A stretch of DNA of 64,000 bases from Pseudohongiella sp. Lineage in GTDB: Bacteria; Pseudomonadota; Gammaproteobacteria; Pseudomonadales; Pseudohongiellaceae. Positions 47,358 to 57,078 of this stretch are shown here, one piece after another. Position numbers and translations under genes: made by a program. The stretch lies in NCBI GenBank assembly GCA_030696315.1, contig JAUYSM010000015.1, forward strand, positions 1 to 64,000, written 5' to 3'. Each line of letters begins with the position of its first letter. Positions within the stretch are counted from its first letter, which is position 1. The notes under the pieces are model-generated. The model made no database searches. It was given only the letters and a program-made list of their open reading frames with translations, and was not told the DNA's origin.

Positions 47358-48230
47358 CTAATCCTTTTTATTGGCAAGTTTGACGTGGTGATCCACATAG
47401 GTGAGTACGCCACGCAGAACGTTTATTTCCATGGTATCCGGGCGAATACGCGTAAAAAGCCGACGCATCCGCTGCATCAGCAAACGCGGGTTTTCCGGCT
47501 TGTGAAAGGTAAGCTCAACCAAAGTCTTTTCAAGATGTTCATAAAACAACTCCAATTGATGTGCGTCGGCTTTTGGCACATCCCAGAACTCCACTTCGTT
47601 GTCCGGATTGTAGAGTGCATCTTCGGCAAAACGCTGGTCGCGTTGTGCAAGCTCGCTGCCCTCAGGCGCCAGACGCTCCAGCATCGCCACGCGCACCTCG
47701 TAGCAGACAACCATCACGGCTGCCGCCAGATTGAGAGAGCTGTACTCCGGGTTGGCTGGAATCTGCACATGGTAGTGACACAATTGAAGTTCTTCATTAC
47801 TCAGACCGGTATCTTCTCGGCCAAACACCAATGCAACCCGGTTTTTAGCCGCATCCAACACAACGTGGTTGGCACACTGACGCGGTGTCAACACCGGCCA
47901 GGGGATTCTACGCGAACGCGCGCTGGCGCCGATGATCAGGCCACAGTCAGCGACAGCATCGTTCATGGTGTCAAATACTCGGGCTTTCTCCAGAACATCC
48001 GTGGCAGACGCTGCTCGCCAAGTCGCTTCATCACTGGGGAATTCAGTTCTCGGTGCAACCAGCCTGAGATTGGAAATCCCCATATTTTTCAGAGCCCTGG
48101 CAGCTGCCCCGATGTTGCCCGGGTGCGATGTCTGCACCAACACCACCGCGATATTGTCAAAATCCGGCAGAGAATCAGAGTCAATCACTGGCACCGTCGA
48201 TCTGCTCAAAGTCAAACTCCAAAGGCTCAC
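47358..48230 (-). CDS. trmJ: tRNA (cytidine/uridine-32-2'-O-)-methyltransferase TrmJ
   Basis: A SpoU-family (SPOUT) methyltransferase that uses SAM to methylate the 2'-OH of nucleotide 32 in tRNA. Knot motifs are visible: LVQTSHPGNIGAAARALKNMG, ALVFGREDTGLSNEEL and IPANPEYSSLNLAAAVMVV. The frame extends to a GTG at 48230 (290 residues), but the family usually begins near the sequence 25 residues later; GTG or TTG codons within the first 15 positions are alternative starts. Divergent from the SuhB-like gene, the same arrangement as in E. coli. Confidence 0.93.
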   Translation of the reverse strand: MSLWSLTLSRSTVPVIDSDSLPDFDNIAVVLVQTSHPGNIGAAARALKNMGISNLRLVAPRTEFPSDEATWRAASATDVLEKARVFDTMNDAVADCGLIIGASARSRRIPWPVLTPRQCANHVVLDAAKNRVALVFGREDTGLSNEELQLCHYHVQIPANPEYSSLNLAAAVMVVCYEVRVAMLERLAPEGSELAQRDQRFAEDALYNPDNEVEFWDVPKADAHQLELFYEHLEKTLVELTFHKPENPRLLMQRMRRLFTRIRPDTMEINVLRGVLTYVDHHVKLANKKD

Positions 48231-48307
48231 CGGCTTACGTATCCCGGTTGGTTGGTTTTAAAGGTTGGGGATTATAACAACTAGTTGAGGACTGACTGCC
48301 AGCATTT

Positions 48308-48316
48308 TGCTATGAT
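48308..48316 (+). promoter_or_regulatory. Possible extended -10 promoter of the SuhB-like gene
   Basis: TGCTATGAT, an extended -10 element, lies about 65 bases before the start codon. No clear -35 hexamer is present, which is usual for this promoter type. Confidence 0.35.
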
Positions 48317-48380
48317 TGCGCCGTTTTCGAAAACATGCCTAGCAGCCTTAACAGCAACCAGATCAGAAACAGCGGACACC

Positions 48381-49169
48381 ATGCATCCTGTTATCAATAT
48401 TGCCCTTCGGGCGGCGCGCGGCGCTGCAGAACAAATCATCCACGTCAGTGACCGACTTGATCGGGTCAATGTTATTGAAGACACAAATGGCACACTGGTG
48501 ACCAGTATGGATCTGGATGCCGAGCGTACCATTCTTTACCATCTGCAAAAGGCTTATCCAGACTATAGCATTGACTCGCGTCTGAGTGGTTTTACCGAAG
48601 GCGCAGACAAAGATCATGTCTGGCTGATCGATCCACTGGTGAGCAACCGCAACTTTTACAAAGGTTTTGGCTCGTTCTGCATATCACTGGCTTTAAGAAC
48701 GCCAAAAGGCATTACCCATGGTGTGGTATTGAACCCTGTCAACAATCAGGAATTCAGTGCCAGCCGCGGCGACGGCGCACAGCTCAACGATAGTCGTGTG
48801 CGAATCGGTAAAATGCTCAACCTGGAAAATGCATTTGTGGCGCTGGATCCTGAACAGTCATCAGAGGATGATTTTCTACCGCAGCTGCAGTCCCAATTAC
48901 TCGCTTTGCCCGTGCATCTGCGCATGAGCGGATGCCCCGCGCTGGACATGGTCTATGTTGCGGCAGGCCGTCTTGACGCCGGCTGGTGTCGACAGCAACA
49001 TCACACCTCACTGGCGGCAGCTCAACTCATTCTGCTGGAATCCGGTGCACTGCTTAGCGACCCGCAAGGTAATCCGCAAACCCAGGGCAGCAAGGAAATG
49101 TTATTTGGTAACCCCAAGTGTTTTAAACATCTGCTGCAGATCCGGCAGACCCTGAAAGCCCAGGCCTGA
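48381..49169 (+). CDS. suhB: SuhB-like protein without inositol-phosphatase active site
   Basis: A 262-residue inositol-monophosphatase-fold protein with the SuhB N-terminus MHPVINIALRAARGAAEQII and the usual locus beside trmJ. Metal-binding positions of E. coli SuhB are altered: E67 is R67, E68 is L68, D87 is V87, and the late Asp of the WDFAAG motif is Ser (TSLAAA). Only D84 remains (WLIDPL). Fold-defining parts such as EFSASRGDGAQLN and LDMVYVAAGRLD are conserved, so the gene is under selection. E. coli SuhB acts with NusA in rRNA antitermination independently of its enzyme activity; retention of that role is inferred. Confidence 0.87.
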   Translation: MHPVINIALRAARGAAEQIIHVSDRLDRVNVIEDTNGTLVTSMDLDAERTILYHLQKAYPDYSIDSRLSGFTEGADKDHVWLIDPLVSNRNFYKGFGSFCISLALRTPKGITHGVVLNPVNNQEFSASRGDGAQLNDSRVRIGKMLNLENAFVALDPEQSSEDDFLPQLQSQLLALPVHLRMSGCPALDMVYVAAGRLDAGWCRQQHHTSLAAAQLILLESGALLSDPQGNPQTQGSKEMLFGNPKCFKHLLQIRQTLKAQA

Positions 49170-49202
49170 TCACCCTGATACTTCTCATAATGACGGCCTG
49201 AC

Positions 49203-50609
49203 ATGGCAGCAAACGCAGCGCTCGACAATAATCAGAAAAAAAAATCCAATACGCGACAGAAACTGACTGACGGCCCCATCACTCCCATCCTGATCAGCAT
49301 GACCATCCCGATGATTGTGGGCATGGTCATGATGTTCAGTTTCAGTCTGGTCGACACATTTTTTGTCAGCCTGCTGGGCACTGAAGCGCTATCTGCCATC
49401 AGCTTCACCTTCCCGGTGACTTTCACCATCATGAGTCTCGCGATTGGTCTGAGTATTGGTACCTCAGCAGTGGTTGCCAAATACATCGGACGTGGTGAAA
49501 CCGAAAAAGCCAAACAGGCTTCAACGGTCACCAACTATGTTGCAATAGTGTTGTCGGGGTTATTGGCCGCCACCGCCTACCTATTTATGGATCAGATTTT
49601 TCTGGCGCTGGGGGCATCCACCGCATTGCTACCGGTTATTCGCGAATATATGGATATCTGGATGCCGACCAGTGTGTTGCTGGTAGCAATTATCTGCGCC
49701 AATTCGGTACTACGCGCCAACGGAGATACCCGTACCCCCAGTATGCTGATGGCAGGCTCCGGTCTCATCAATGCCGTGCTCACTCCACTGATGGTATTTG
49801 GTCTGGGCCCAATACCAGCGCTCGGCATTGCCGGAGCTGCCTGGGCAACCCTGATCTCGTGGATCGCAGGCGTTATTTTCCTGTTTTATTTTTTGGCTAT
49901 TCGCCATGAGTTGATTTACAAGGGCCTGCCCTCAGGACCCGTGTTCAAAACCTCAGCACTGGAAATGTTAAAAATTGGTATACCGGCATCCGGCTCCAAT
50001 ATGCTGACACCCATTGCAGGTGGCGTATTGACCGCGATTGTGGCCAGTTATGGTGAAACCGCAGTGGCTGCTTTTGGTGTGGGTTCGCGGCTTGAATCGA
50101 TTGCCTGCCTGGTTATTCTGGCGCTCTCAAGCACACTCCCGCCGTTTGTCAGCCAGAATCTGGGCGCCGGGCGCATCGATCGTATCGAAGAGGCTTGTCG
50201 CACGTCCCTGCGGTTTGTATTGACTTGGCAATTGCTGATTTATGCGCTCATGGCGCTCAGCGCCGGTTTAATTGCTGCGGTATTTACCCGCGACGAATCC
50301 GTTGCCAACATCATCAAACTGTATCTCTGGATTATGCCCTTGGGCTACGGAATGCAGGGCGTCATCATTCTTTGCAATTCTGCGCTTAATGCCATGCACA
50401 AACCGATGATTGCACTGTACCTGAGCATCGCACGGTTTTTTCTGTTTATTGTGCCACTGGCGTGGATTGGCAGTGAGGTGGCAGGATTGCAGGGCTTTTT
50501 TGTCGGCGCATTCACCGGCAATGTGTTAATGGCGTTGTTATCGTGGATTACATTCAGGCGCGTGCTCAAACTGGAGCGGGCGCAATATACTGACGCCCCG
50601 GCCAGTTAA
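49203..50609 (+). CDS. MATE-family exporter, second copy
   Basis: A 468-residue twelve-helix antiporter of the MATE group, with TPILISMTIPMIVGMVMMFS in helix 1, ANSVLRANGDTRTPSMLMAG, and the second-half counterpart starting IPASGSNMLTP. Unlike the exporter at 14545-15963 in sequence. It begins 33 bases after the SuhB-like gene and may be co-transcribed. Substrate unknown. Confidence 0.9.
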   Translation: MAANAALDNNQKKKSNTRQKLTDGPITPILISMTIPMIVGMVMMFSFSLVDTFFVSLLGTEALSAISFTFPVTFTIMSLAIGLSIGTSAVVAKYIGRGETEKAKQASTVTNYVAIVLSGLLAATAYLFMDQIFLALGASTALLPVIREYMDIWMPTSVLLVAIICANSVLRANGDTRTPSMLMAGSGLINAVLTPLMVFGLGPIPALGIAGAAWATLISWIAGVIFLFYFLAIRHELIYKGLPSGPVFKTSALEMLKIGIPASGSNMLTPIAGGVLTAIVASYGETAVAAFGVGSRLESIACLVILALSSTLPPFVSQNLGAGRIDRIEEACRTSLRFVLTWQLLIYALMALSAGLIAAVFTRDESVANIIKLYLWIMPLGYGMQGVIILCNSALNAMHKPMIALYLSIARFFLFIVPLAWIGSEVAGLQGFFVGAFTGNVLMALLSWITFRRVLKLERAQYTDAPAS

Positions 50610-50629
50610 CATCGACAGACTGCCAAGCT

Positions 50630-52315
50630 TCAGGGGCTGCGGAACAGTCCCCTGAGGCTGCTCATCAAGGAGCGCTGCTGTTTCACAGCCAGTTGATCTA
50701 GCGTATTGGATTCAAGCTCAGCTTCCGCATTGTCACTTTCCTGCACTGCCACTGCTGAGACATCGGCTGGCTGCTTGGCCGAACCATTTTCCGCTTTGAC
50801 AGTGTCGCCCGCTTTGAGAGTATCGTCCATTTTGACAATACGCGGCGCATCGTCGCCATCTGCAAAACTCAGACGATTATTTTTTTCCTGAAAATCCAGC
50901 ATCTCAAAGCAGATGGATTCAAATTCATCCTGGGTCAACAGATCAGGACATTCTTTCAGGTTGAGAAAGAATCTGCGGTTTAACGCGCCTGACAGATAGT
51001 GCAAACTTTTTCTGTCGTGGAGCAGCAATCCCTCACGCTCCGCAACCTCGTAAAGAGGTGTGCCACGCAAGGGGATATAGTTAAAAAAGAAGAAAAACTC
51101 CGGGGCAATGATGCGGTTGAGCTCAAGCGTCTGTCGCATATTTTCTGCAGTTTCCAGCGGCATGCCAACAATATTGAAGGTCAGGCGATTGATGCCGGCC
51201 TTTTTGCAATTATCGGCCGCAATAATCACTTGTTCGTTGGTCATTTTTCTACCAAGCATCTTGCTGCGATAGGTTTCATCACCACTTTCAATACCAAACC
51301 AGATGGTGTGGCAACCGGCAGCGGCTGCTTTTTCGCAGAACTTTTCATTCATCACTTCAACACGTGAATTGATTGAAAAAGGTAGCCCGACCTGCTCTTT
51401 GTACAGATCAAAAAACGCATTTACAAACTTCAGATTTGACAGGAACAGCTCATCCCAAAATTCAAAGTAGCCAACGCCGTACTTGTCTCGCAGCCTGATC
51501 AGTTCATCGACCATGGCCTGCGGTTCATATTTTCTCAAAAACTCTTTTTTGTTTTTCCAACCATCCAGCAAGGGTGTGTTACAGCAATATGTGCATCGGT
51601 AAGGACAACCGCGGCCCGTCATGACTGGCAGCACCAGTTTTTCCTTGGGTCCAAAAATAGAGGTGTTTACGTTGTTAAAACCATCTTCCTTTTCAAATAT
51701 GTCATAGTCCGGGAACGGCAAAGCGGCAAGATCGCCTATCTGGTGCGGCTCAGTCTCAACGACGCTGTCATCCGCCATACGCTCCCACATGCCATCAACG
51801 GGGCCATCTTTGCTGCCACGCATAAACTGCACCAGATTGCCCATGGCATATTCGCCATCACCCGTACAGATGAAGTCTATGTTGCGGTTCTCGATTGTCT
51901 GTTGTTGCGACAGCATGGCCTGATAACCACCGATACAAATGGCAGTTTCCGGTAACAACTTTTTGATCTGCTCAAAATAAGGTTCCATCGGGAACCAGTG
52001 TGGACTCATCACGGAGAATGCAACGAGGTCAGGCTCGAGTGCAGCGATAGATGCCGCGAAATTCTCCGGTGAGTAAGCTTGTTCATCACGCAAAATCAAA
52101 ATCGGGCACAAATGCAGTTCAACCCAAGGGAAATCGCGTTTCAGATATGCTGAAATGCTTGCCAGCGGCATCGCCACTTCATTGCCATCTGGCGAGTAAA
52201 AACTCAGCACCAGGCGCAGTGGTCGACCGGCAGTTTTTGCATACCAGCGCGAAAGTGACTGGGGATAAACAGGTCTTTCGCGGCTGATCGCGATAACGTT
52301 GGCAATTGAACTCAT
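50630..52315 (-). CDS. B12-binding-type radical SAM protein
   Basis: A 561-residue enzyme. The N-terminal half (about 35-200) resembles a cobalamin-binding domain but lacks the DxHxxG ligand motif; the radical SAM motif CPYRCTYC lies at about residues 235-242, followed by EFWDELFLSNLKFVNAFF and SGDETYRSKMLGRKMTNEQ. The C-terminal 90 residues are acidic and of low complexity (DGDDAPRI, KAENGSAKQPADVS), with no family match. The start at 52315 has GAGGAA upstream. The product is not known; such proteins often modify lipids, cofactors or small peptides. Confidence 0.85.
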   Translation of the reverse strand: MSSIANVIAISRERPVYPQSLSRWYAKTAGRPLRLVLSFYSPDGNEVAMPLASISAYLKRDFPWVELHLCPILILRDEQAYSPENFAASIAALEPDLVAFSVMSPHWFPMEPYFEQIKKLLPETAICIGGYQAMLSQQQTIENRNIDFICTGDGEYAMGNLVQFMRGSKDGPVDGMWERMADDSVVETEPHQIGDLAALPFPDYDIFEKEDGFNNVNTSIFGPKEKLVLPVMTGRGCPYRCTYCCNTPLLDGWKNKKEFLRKYEPQAMVDELIRLRDKYGVGYFEFWDELFLSNLKFVNAFFDLYKEQVGLPFSINSRVEVMNEKFCEKAAAAGCHTIWFGIESGDETYRSKMLGRKMTNEQVIIAADNCKKAGINRLTFNIVGMPLETAENMRQTLELNRIIAPEFFFFFNYIPLRGTPLYEVAEREGLLLHDRKSLHYLSGALNRRFFLNLKECPDLLTQDEFESICFEMLDFQEKNNRLSFADGDDAPRIVKMDDTLKAGDTVKAENGSAKQPADVSAVAVQESDNAEAELESNTLDQLAVKQQRSLMSSLRGLFRSP

Positions 52316-52469
52316 GACTTCCTCAATAACCTTGGGTGTCCGGCAAACGGGCGTGGGAAATAATACCACCGACCACCCGACAGGGGAACTCAGCTTACAC
52401 TCACGATTCTATTAAACCAATATTTGATTTATGCTCACCGTCAGTTTAATGACTTACCTGGAAAACTTA

Positions 52470-53024
52470 ATGGACGCACTTACTGCGCTGCACACGCGCG
52501 TTTCTGTATCACGCGTACGAGCCCCTGGCCCGGATCCGCATACGCTGGAACAGATTATCAGAGCAGGCCTTCGTACAGCAGATCATGGTTTACTCAGACC
52601 GTGGCGATTTTTGTTGATCCGCGATAATTCCCTGGAAAAACTGGCCGATCTGTTCGCAAACGCCAGCCTTGCCGATACACCGGATATAAGTTCGGGTGAA
52701 CTTGCTAACATTCGGGCAAAGGCACTGCGCGCACCCTTGGTGCTGGTTGGCATCGCTTCACCCAAACCACACCCCAAAGTCCCGATGGCAGAACAACACC
52801 TGTCGGCAGCCGGTGCATTGCAGAACATGTTGACCGCAGCACACGCTCTTGATGTCGGTGCAATCTGGCGAACCGGCCCGATGGCTGAACACCCCATTGT
52901 GCGTGAGGGACTCGGTGTGAGTGACGCGGAATCAATTATCGGGTATCTCTATATGGGCACGATTGATGGCCCGGTCCGGCAGTTACAAGAGGAATCCATC
53001 AGCTCGTTTGTTCAGGATTGGTAA
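52470..53024 (+). CDS. YdjA-type nitroreductase family protein
   Basis: A 184-residue FMN-dependent oxidoreductase resembling E. coli YdjA: start MDALTALHTRVSVSRV, FMN site IIRAGLRTADHGLLRPWRF, and later KVPMAEQHLSAAGALQNML and AIWRTGPMAEHPIVREGLG. The ATG at 52470 matches the family start; the longer frame adds 13 residues. The natural substrate is unknown. Its stop codon is immediately followed by the start of an acyltransferase gene, so the two are coupled. Confidence 0.85.
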   Translation: MDALTALHTRVSVSRVRAPGPDPHTLEQIIRAGLRTADHGLLRPWRFLLIRDNSLEKLADLFANASLADTPDISSGELANIRAKALRAPLVLVGIASPKPHPKVPMAEQHLSAAGALQNMLTAAHALDVGAIWRTGPMAEHPIVREGLGVSDAESIIGYLYMGTIDGPVRQLQEESISSFVQDW

Positions 53025-53636
53025 ATGTCTGAAAAACCTAAAAACACAATAAAAATAATGCAGAAGACGGTGTTTAATACACCCGTTGTAACGCCTGTTC
53101 TCAGGGCAATTTCATCCACCATATTGCGTTTGGCAGGCTGGCGCGCCATAGGAAAACGTATTGAAAATCAGCGTTTTGTGTTGATAGGTGCGCCACACAC
53201 CAGTAACTGGGATTTCCCTTTAATGTTGATGGTGGTGCTCAAATTGGAGCTGAAACTGCACTGGATGGGGAAAAGCTCGCTGTTTATATTTCCCTTTGGC
53301 GGCATCATGCGCTGGCTTGGCGGCATTGCCATTGATCGCAGCCAGCACCATGGCGTGGTGGATCAGGTGGTACAACAGTACAAAGACAACCCACAGATGG
53401 TTGTTTTGGTGCCCCCTGAGGGCACTCGCAGCAAAGTAAAAGAATGGAAAACCGGTTTTTACCACATCGCAAATAATGCAGGTGTTCCGATTCTTATGGG
53501 ATATCTGGATGTTGCTAAAAAAGAAGCGGGGCTTGCTGACTTTTTTTATCCTACCGGCATGATCGAGCAAGACATCAGCGAGATAAGAAAGTTTTATAAG
53601 GGCAAGCGCGGAATCAAACGGCAGAATACGGACTGA
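53025..53636 (+). CDS. Lysophospholipid acyltransferase (PlsC-type) family protein
   Basis: A 203-residue enzyme with the acyltransferase motifs: HTSNWDF (Hx4D) and PEGTRSKVKEWKTGFY (EGTR). It transfers an acyl group to a glycerol phosphate or related acceptor at the inner membrane. Shorter than PlsC, similar to small family members in marine bacteria. Its ATG abuts the nitroreductase TAA, with AGGA inside the end of that gene serving as ribosome binding site. A role together with the nitroreductase is not established. Confidence 0.85.
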   Translation: MSEKPKNTIKIMQKTVFNTPVVTPVLRAISSTILRLAGWRAIGKRIENQRFVLIGAPHTSNWDFPLMLMVVLKLELKLHWMGKSSLFIFPFGGIMRWLGGIAIDRSQHHGVVDQVVQQYKDNPQMVVLVPPEGTRSKVKEWKTGFYHIANNAGVPILMGYLDVAKKEAGLADFFYPTGMIEQDISEIRKFYKGKRGIKRQNTD

Positions 53637-53678
53637 CATCCCTGTCATCGATAGCCGGCCGGTGCCACATCCGGCGGT

Positions 53679-54419
53679 TTACTTTTTATAGTTAAGGCTG
53701 TTTAACAGATTCGACAGTATGTATTCCGCATACTGTTGGATGTTGGTGCCCAATTGTTGAAACTTCCAACGTTTCAGGTACCACTGTTGCAGCATTGCCG
53801 TTGTGCCGGCCGCCAACAAAGGCAATTCCCCGTCATAACGAAAAACCCCGGTCTGAATGCCTTCGGAGAAAATTTCCTGTAAGCGCAGATCAAAGCGAAA
53901 TTCCATTTGAATGGCTTCTTCACGCTGGGCTTTATCGAGCCCTTTTGCCTCGAGAAAACAGAAGTAATACCACTGATGCAAAATATCATTCATATAAAGA
54001 TCGGCATATATCAGCGCCTTCAAGCGCTGATAGGGATCAAGATTATGAAGCGTCAAGTCTGATAGAACATCATCAATTGTTTGCCGAACTACAGCCGCTA
54101 TTGCCGCTGCCAGATCGCTTTTGCTGCCGATGTAAGCGTATAGCCCACCCATACTGATTTCAGTTTCACGACTCAGGTCGCGCAAACTCATGGAATGGAA
54201 ACCCTGACTATTGGCCAGGCGAAATGTACAGGTAAATATTTTTTGGAGATTTTTAAGCGCAGTTTTGCCGTTTTTTATCTGCATTCGCTCGTGATGAACC
54301 GCAAACACCCGCTCCCAAAGCGGTTCGCCTTCCAACAGCCAGGCGCGTTTAAATGCATCCATTCCCGTGTTATGCGGCCACGACAGCTGTTCCGTTTCAA
54401 GTTTGACAGCGTTATTCAT
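53679..54419 (-). CDS. TetR/AcrR-family transcriptional regulator
   Basis: A 246-residue repressor-type protein. The helix-turn-helix is at about residues 74-105 (SMSLRDLSRETEISMGGLYAYIG), preceded by an unusually long N-terminal extension of about 55 residues with a WERVFAVHH segment. The C-terminal ligand domain is full length. It is convergent with the acyltransferase gene and codirectional with the TauE/SafE gene upstream; possible targets are nearby genes. The 178 bases between it and the exporter gene show no clear operator. Confidence 0.85.
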   Translation of the reverse strand: MNNAVKLETEQLSWPHNTGMDAFKRAWLLEGEPLWERVFAVHHERMQIKNGKTALKNLQKIFTCTFRLANSQGFHSMSLRDLSRETEISMGGLYAYIGSKSDLAAAIAAVVRQTIDDVLSDLTLHNLDPYQRLKALIYADLYMNDILHQWYYFCFLEAKGLDKAQREEAIQMEFRFDLRLQEIFSEGIQTGVFRYDGELPLLAAGTTAMLQQWYLKRWKFQQLGTNIQQYAEYILSNLLNSLNYKK

Positions 54420-54597
54420 TAGCTATAACTCCTTGCCCGGCACCATGGCTAACCGCATAGCTTTGCAGTTATTCACCCGGTGCACTACCAAGCTTGATTA
54501 TTATTTTGAGAACGATCAGACGGTATTGATGTTGATCACAAACGCAGGAGTTTAACTCAATAAACAGATTAACAACAGGCGGCCATGCTTGGCCCAC

Positions 54598-55308
54598 TTA
54601 GCCTGCTAGGGCTGAAACAACCGCATATAGACCCGAAACGGCACACAATGTCAGCGAACCTAACCGCACCATACGGGCTGAAATGCGGTTCATGGTCCTT
54701 CTGGCAAGCCAATAACCTGCCAAGGTTGCAGGCAACAAGGGCAAAGACAATACCATATGGGAAATTCCAAAATGCCCGATCGGCGCCAGAATTATCAGAG
54801 AGATCAAACAACTCACCACAAAAAACGCAGCCAGATTGGCGCGAATCAGCGCCAGATCCTGATGCTGCCACAGCAATGCCATCGGCGGGCCACCAATAGA
54901 GGTACTGGTACCCATAAACCCGGACAGGAAACCTGCCGCCATCATACGATTATTGGTCGGATGCCAACGCAATGAACTCAAACTGACTGCAACCGCAAAC
55001 AGCACTGACAGCCCAATCCACAGTGCCAGCATGTCTTTGTCCATCCATAACAATAACGCTGCTCCTGCCACTGAGCCAGGGATACGACCAATTACCGCTG
55101 CCTGCAATCCTTTTAATGACACACCTTCACGAAACACCCACGCATTGATCAAGGACAAAAACAGCGCGCACACCGTCACCGGTGCCGGCACCAGGGCTGG
55201 GTTGACAAAAAACAACACGGGCGCTGCAATGACAGCCAGACCAAAACCGGTGGCGGTTTGCACATAGGCGCCCACAAAAACAAGCGCAATGGCAATAAAA
55301 ATGTCCAT
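54598..55308 (-). CDS. TauE/SafE-family sulfite or anion exporter
   Basis: A 236-residue membrane protein with seven to eight helices. The paired family motifs are GAYVQTATGFGLAVIAAP and SGFMGTSTSIGGPPMALL. ATG at 55308 is chosen; the upstream TTG adds five residues. These exporters handle sulfite, sulfoacetate or other small anions; the substrate here is unknown. A single gene. Confidence 0.88.
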   Translation of the reverse strand: MDIFIAIALVFVGAYVQTATGFGLAVIAAPVLFFVNPALVPAPVTVCALFLSLINAWVFREGVSLKGLQAAVIGRIPGSVAGAALLLWMDKDMLALWIGLSVLFAVAVSLSSLRWHPTNNRMMAAGFLSGFMGTSTSIGGPPMALLWQHQDLALIRANLAAFFVVSCLISLIILAPIGHFGISHMVLSLPLLPATLAGYWLARRTMNRISARMVRLGSLTLCAVSGLYAVVSALAG

Positions 55309-55388
55309 GGTAGCTACCGGCAAGTCAGGCCTGATTAAAAGTGCGCGTATTCTACGCTCAGTCCCGAACGACTGCTATAATCCCGGCC

Positions 55389-56279
55389 ATGTATCCCATG
55401 TCCTATATCGAACCGGTTTTTCGCCCGCCCAGTGAGTGGAAGTCCCTGATTTTGCAGGTAACTAACGGCTGCTCGTGGAACAAATGTACATTTTGCGACA
55501 TGTACACCGATCCTCAAAAACGTTTTCAACCGCAGGATCTGCTCGCGATCGAGGCACAGTTGCGCCAGATTGTTGAATCAGGATACCCGGTGCACCGGGT
55601 TTTCCTGGCCGATGGCGATGCCATGACGCTATCAACACGTCGTCTGCATGAAATTATGGATATGCTCAATCGCTGGCTGCCGCACAAACCTCGTGTCAGT
55701 GCCTACTGTCTGCCGCGCAATCTGCGCAACAAGACTGTCGAAGATTTACAGGCCTTGCGCGCAAAAGGATTGAGCCTGTTATATGTTGGCTGCGAAACCG
55801 GCGACAACGAATTGTTGACCCGAATCAGCAAAGGCGAAAGCTTTGACAGTTCGCTGGAGGCACTCGAAAAAATGCATGCCGCTGGTATCAAGAGTTCTGT
55901 GATGGTCCTTAACGGCCTGGGCGGACCTGATCTCAGCGAACGCCATGCGCTGGAAAGCGCCCGACTGATGAATGCCGCACAGCCGCATTATCTGTCAACC
56001 TTAGTGGTGGAATTCCCCAAAGGCACTCAACGTTTTAATGACCCGTTTGAAGGCCGCTGGCGCAAACTGGGCAAAATGGAACTGTTCCGCGAGATGGAAA
56101 CCTTCCTTTCGGCACTGGAACTGAACAGCACTATTTTCCGAAGTGATCACGCCTCCAATTATCTGGTGCTAAAAGGAGTGCTTGGCAAAGATAAACAGGC
56201 GCTGCTGGATATTGTGCGCACAGCGATCAATCAGCCCGGTCGAATTCCGCTGCGTGAAGAATGGCAGCGTGGCTTGTGA
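55389..56279 (+). CDS. Radical SAM protein with Cx4Cx2C cluster motif
   Basis: A 296-residue radical SAM enzyme. The cluster motif is CSWNKCTFC with four residues between the first two Cys, not the usual three, a spacing typical of a widespread subgroup that starts MYPMSYIEPVFRPPSEW. Other elements are VFLADGDAMTLSTRRL and LLYVGCETGDNELLTRISKG. The reaction is unknown. The start at 55389 or the ATG three codons later are both possible; an upstream GTG frame is unlikely. Convergent with DUF502. Confidence 0.87.
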   Translation: MYPMSYIEPVFRPPSEWKSLILQVTNGCSWNKCTFCDMYTDPQKRFQPQDLLAIEAQLRQIVESGYPVHRVFLADGDAMTLSTRRLHEIMDMLNRWLPHKPRVSAYCLPRNLRNKTVEDLQALRAKGLSLLYVGCETGDNELLTRISKGESFDSSLEALEKMHAAGIKSSVMVLNGLGGPDLSERHALESARLMNAAQPHYLSTLVVEFPKGTQRFNDPFEGRWRKLGKMELFREMETFLSALELNSTIFRSDHASNYLVLKGVLGKDKQALLDIVRTAINQPGRIPLREEWQRGL

Positions 56280-56328
56280 GCGCCCTGCCCCGCCGATTAA
56301 CCACAAAACTGATGGCTATCAATCACAA

Positions 56329-56943
56329 TCACACTTTTTTCGACCTTTTACCCTTCTGCTTCTGCCCCAGACCCGCGCTCATGATCAGCCGCAAGGCATC
56401 GCCCGCATTCATATCTACCGGCTCAACATTCGCTTTCGGTAGCACCACCATATAACCACCCACCTGATAACTCATCGGCAGATACACAGCGATTTCATCA
56501 TCTGAAATCATTTGTCCCAGCCGCGAATTCTTGTCGTCGCCCTGCTTGGTGACAACGCCCAGTAGCTTGTAAGGAGAATCCGGCATTTTGACCCAGACGA
56601 CCGATTGATCACCAAAATCCTGCCCACCAATCAGATCAAAAAAGTCCTTGATCGTGTTATAGACATAGTTAAGCACCGGGATACGATCCAGAAGATCGTG
56701 ACTGTATTGCCACAACGCCCCGATCACCCGCACCCTGAAACTGACTCCTACCACTAAGGCCAGCAGCAAAAAACTGACAATCGCCATCCCCGGCAGATAC
56801 CACGCTGGCGGCAGCAGCAGTTCCCACAACGGCTTTAACCACCCTTCAACTGTTGTCACCAGCCAGATAAGCAGTTGAATGGAAAGCACAACCGGCAATA
56901 ACAGGGATAATCCCGTCAACAGATCCCGAGTCAGTTTTTTCAC
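56329..56943 (-). CDS. DUF502 family inner-membrane protein
   Basis: A 204-residue protein with two membrane helices (about 8-30 and 50-72), then a conserved soluble domain: LLDRIPVLNYVYNTIKDFFDL, VWVKMPDSPYKLLGVVT and AVYLPMSYQVGGYMVVLP. These mark DUF502. The C-terminus is basic (KQKGKRSKK). Function unknown; the family is common near housekeeping genes in proteobacteria. GGAG is at normal spacing before the start. Confidence 0.9.
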   Translation of the reverse strand: MKKLTRDLLTGLSLLLPVVLSIQLLIWLVTTVEGWLKPLWELLLPPAWYLPGMAIVSFLLLALVVGVSFRVRVIGALWQYSHDLLDRIPVLNYVYNTIKDFFDLIGGQDFGDQSVVWVKMPDSPYKLLGVVTKQGDDKNSRLGQMISDDEIAVYLPMSYQVGGYMVVLPKANVEPVDMNAGDALRLIMSAGLGQKQKGKRSKKV

Positions 56944-57078
56944 AAATAGCTCCTGCCCCCGCGCAGGGGTTTTGTCGTAGTCAAATAATGGTAATCAGGG
57001 CAGATTGTAGCGCTTTCGCGCATTTTTAATCATGCTAGAATCCCGGCGTCCTATCACAAACCGATGGAGAATTCAGAC

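Noticed and set aside
47385-48284. 299-codon plus-strand frame opposite trmJ
   Set aside because: Complete overlap with a well-identified methyltransferase gene; composition is that of an antisense shadow.
54420-54597. Operator for the TetR-type protein in the upstream gap
   Set aside because: No convincing palindrome was found by eye.
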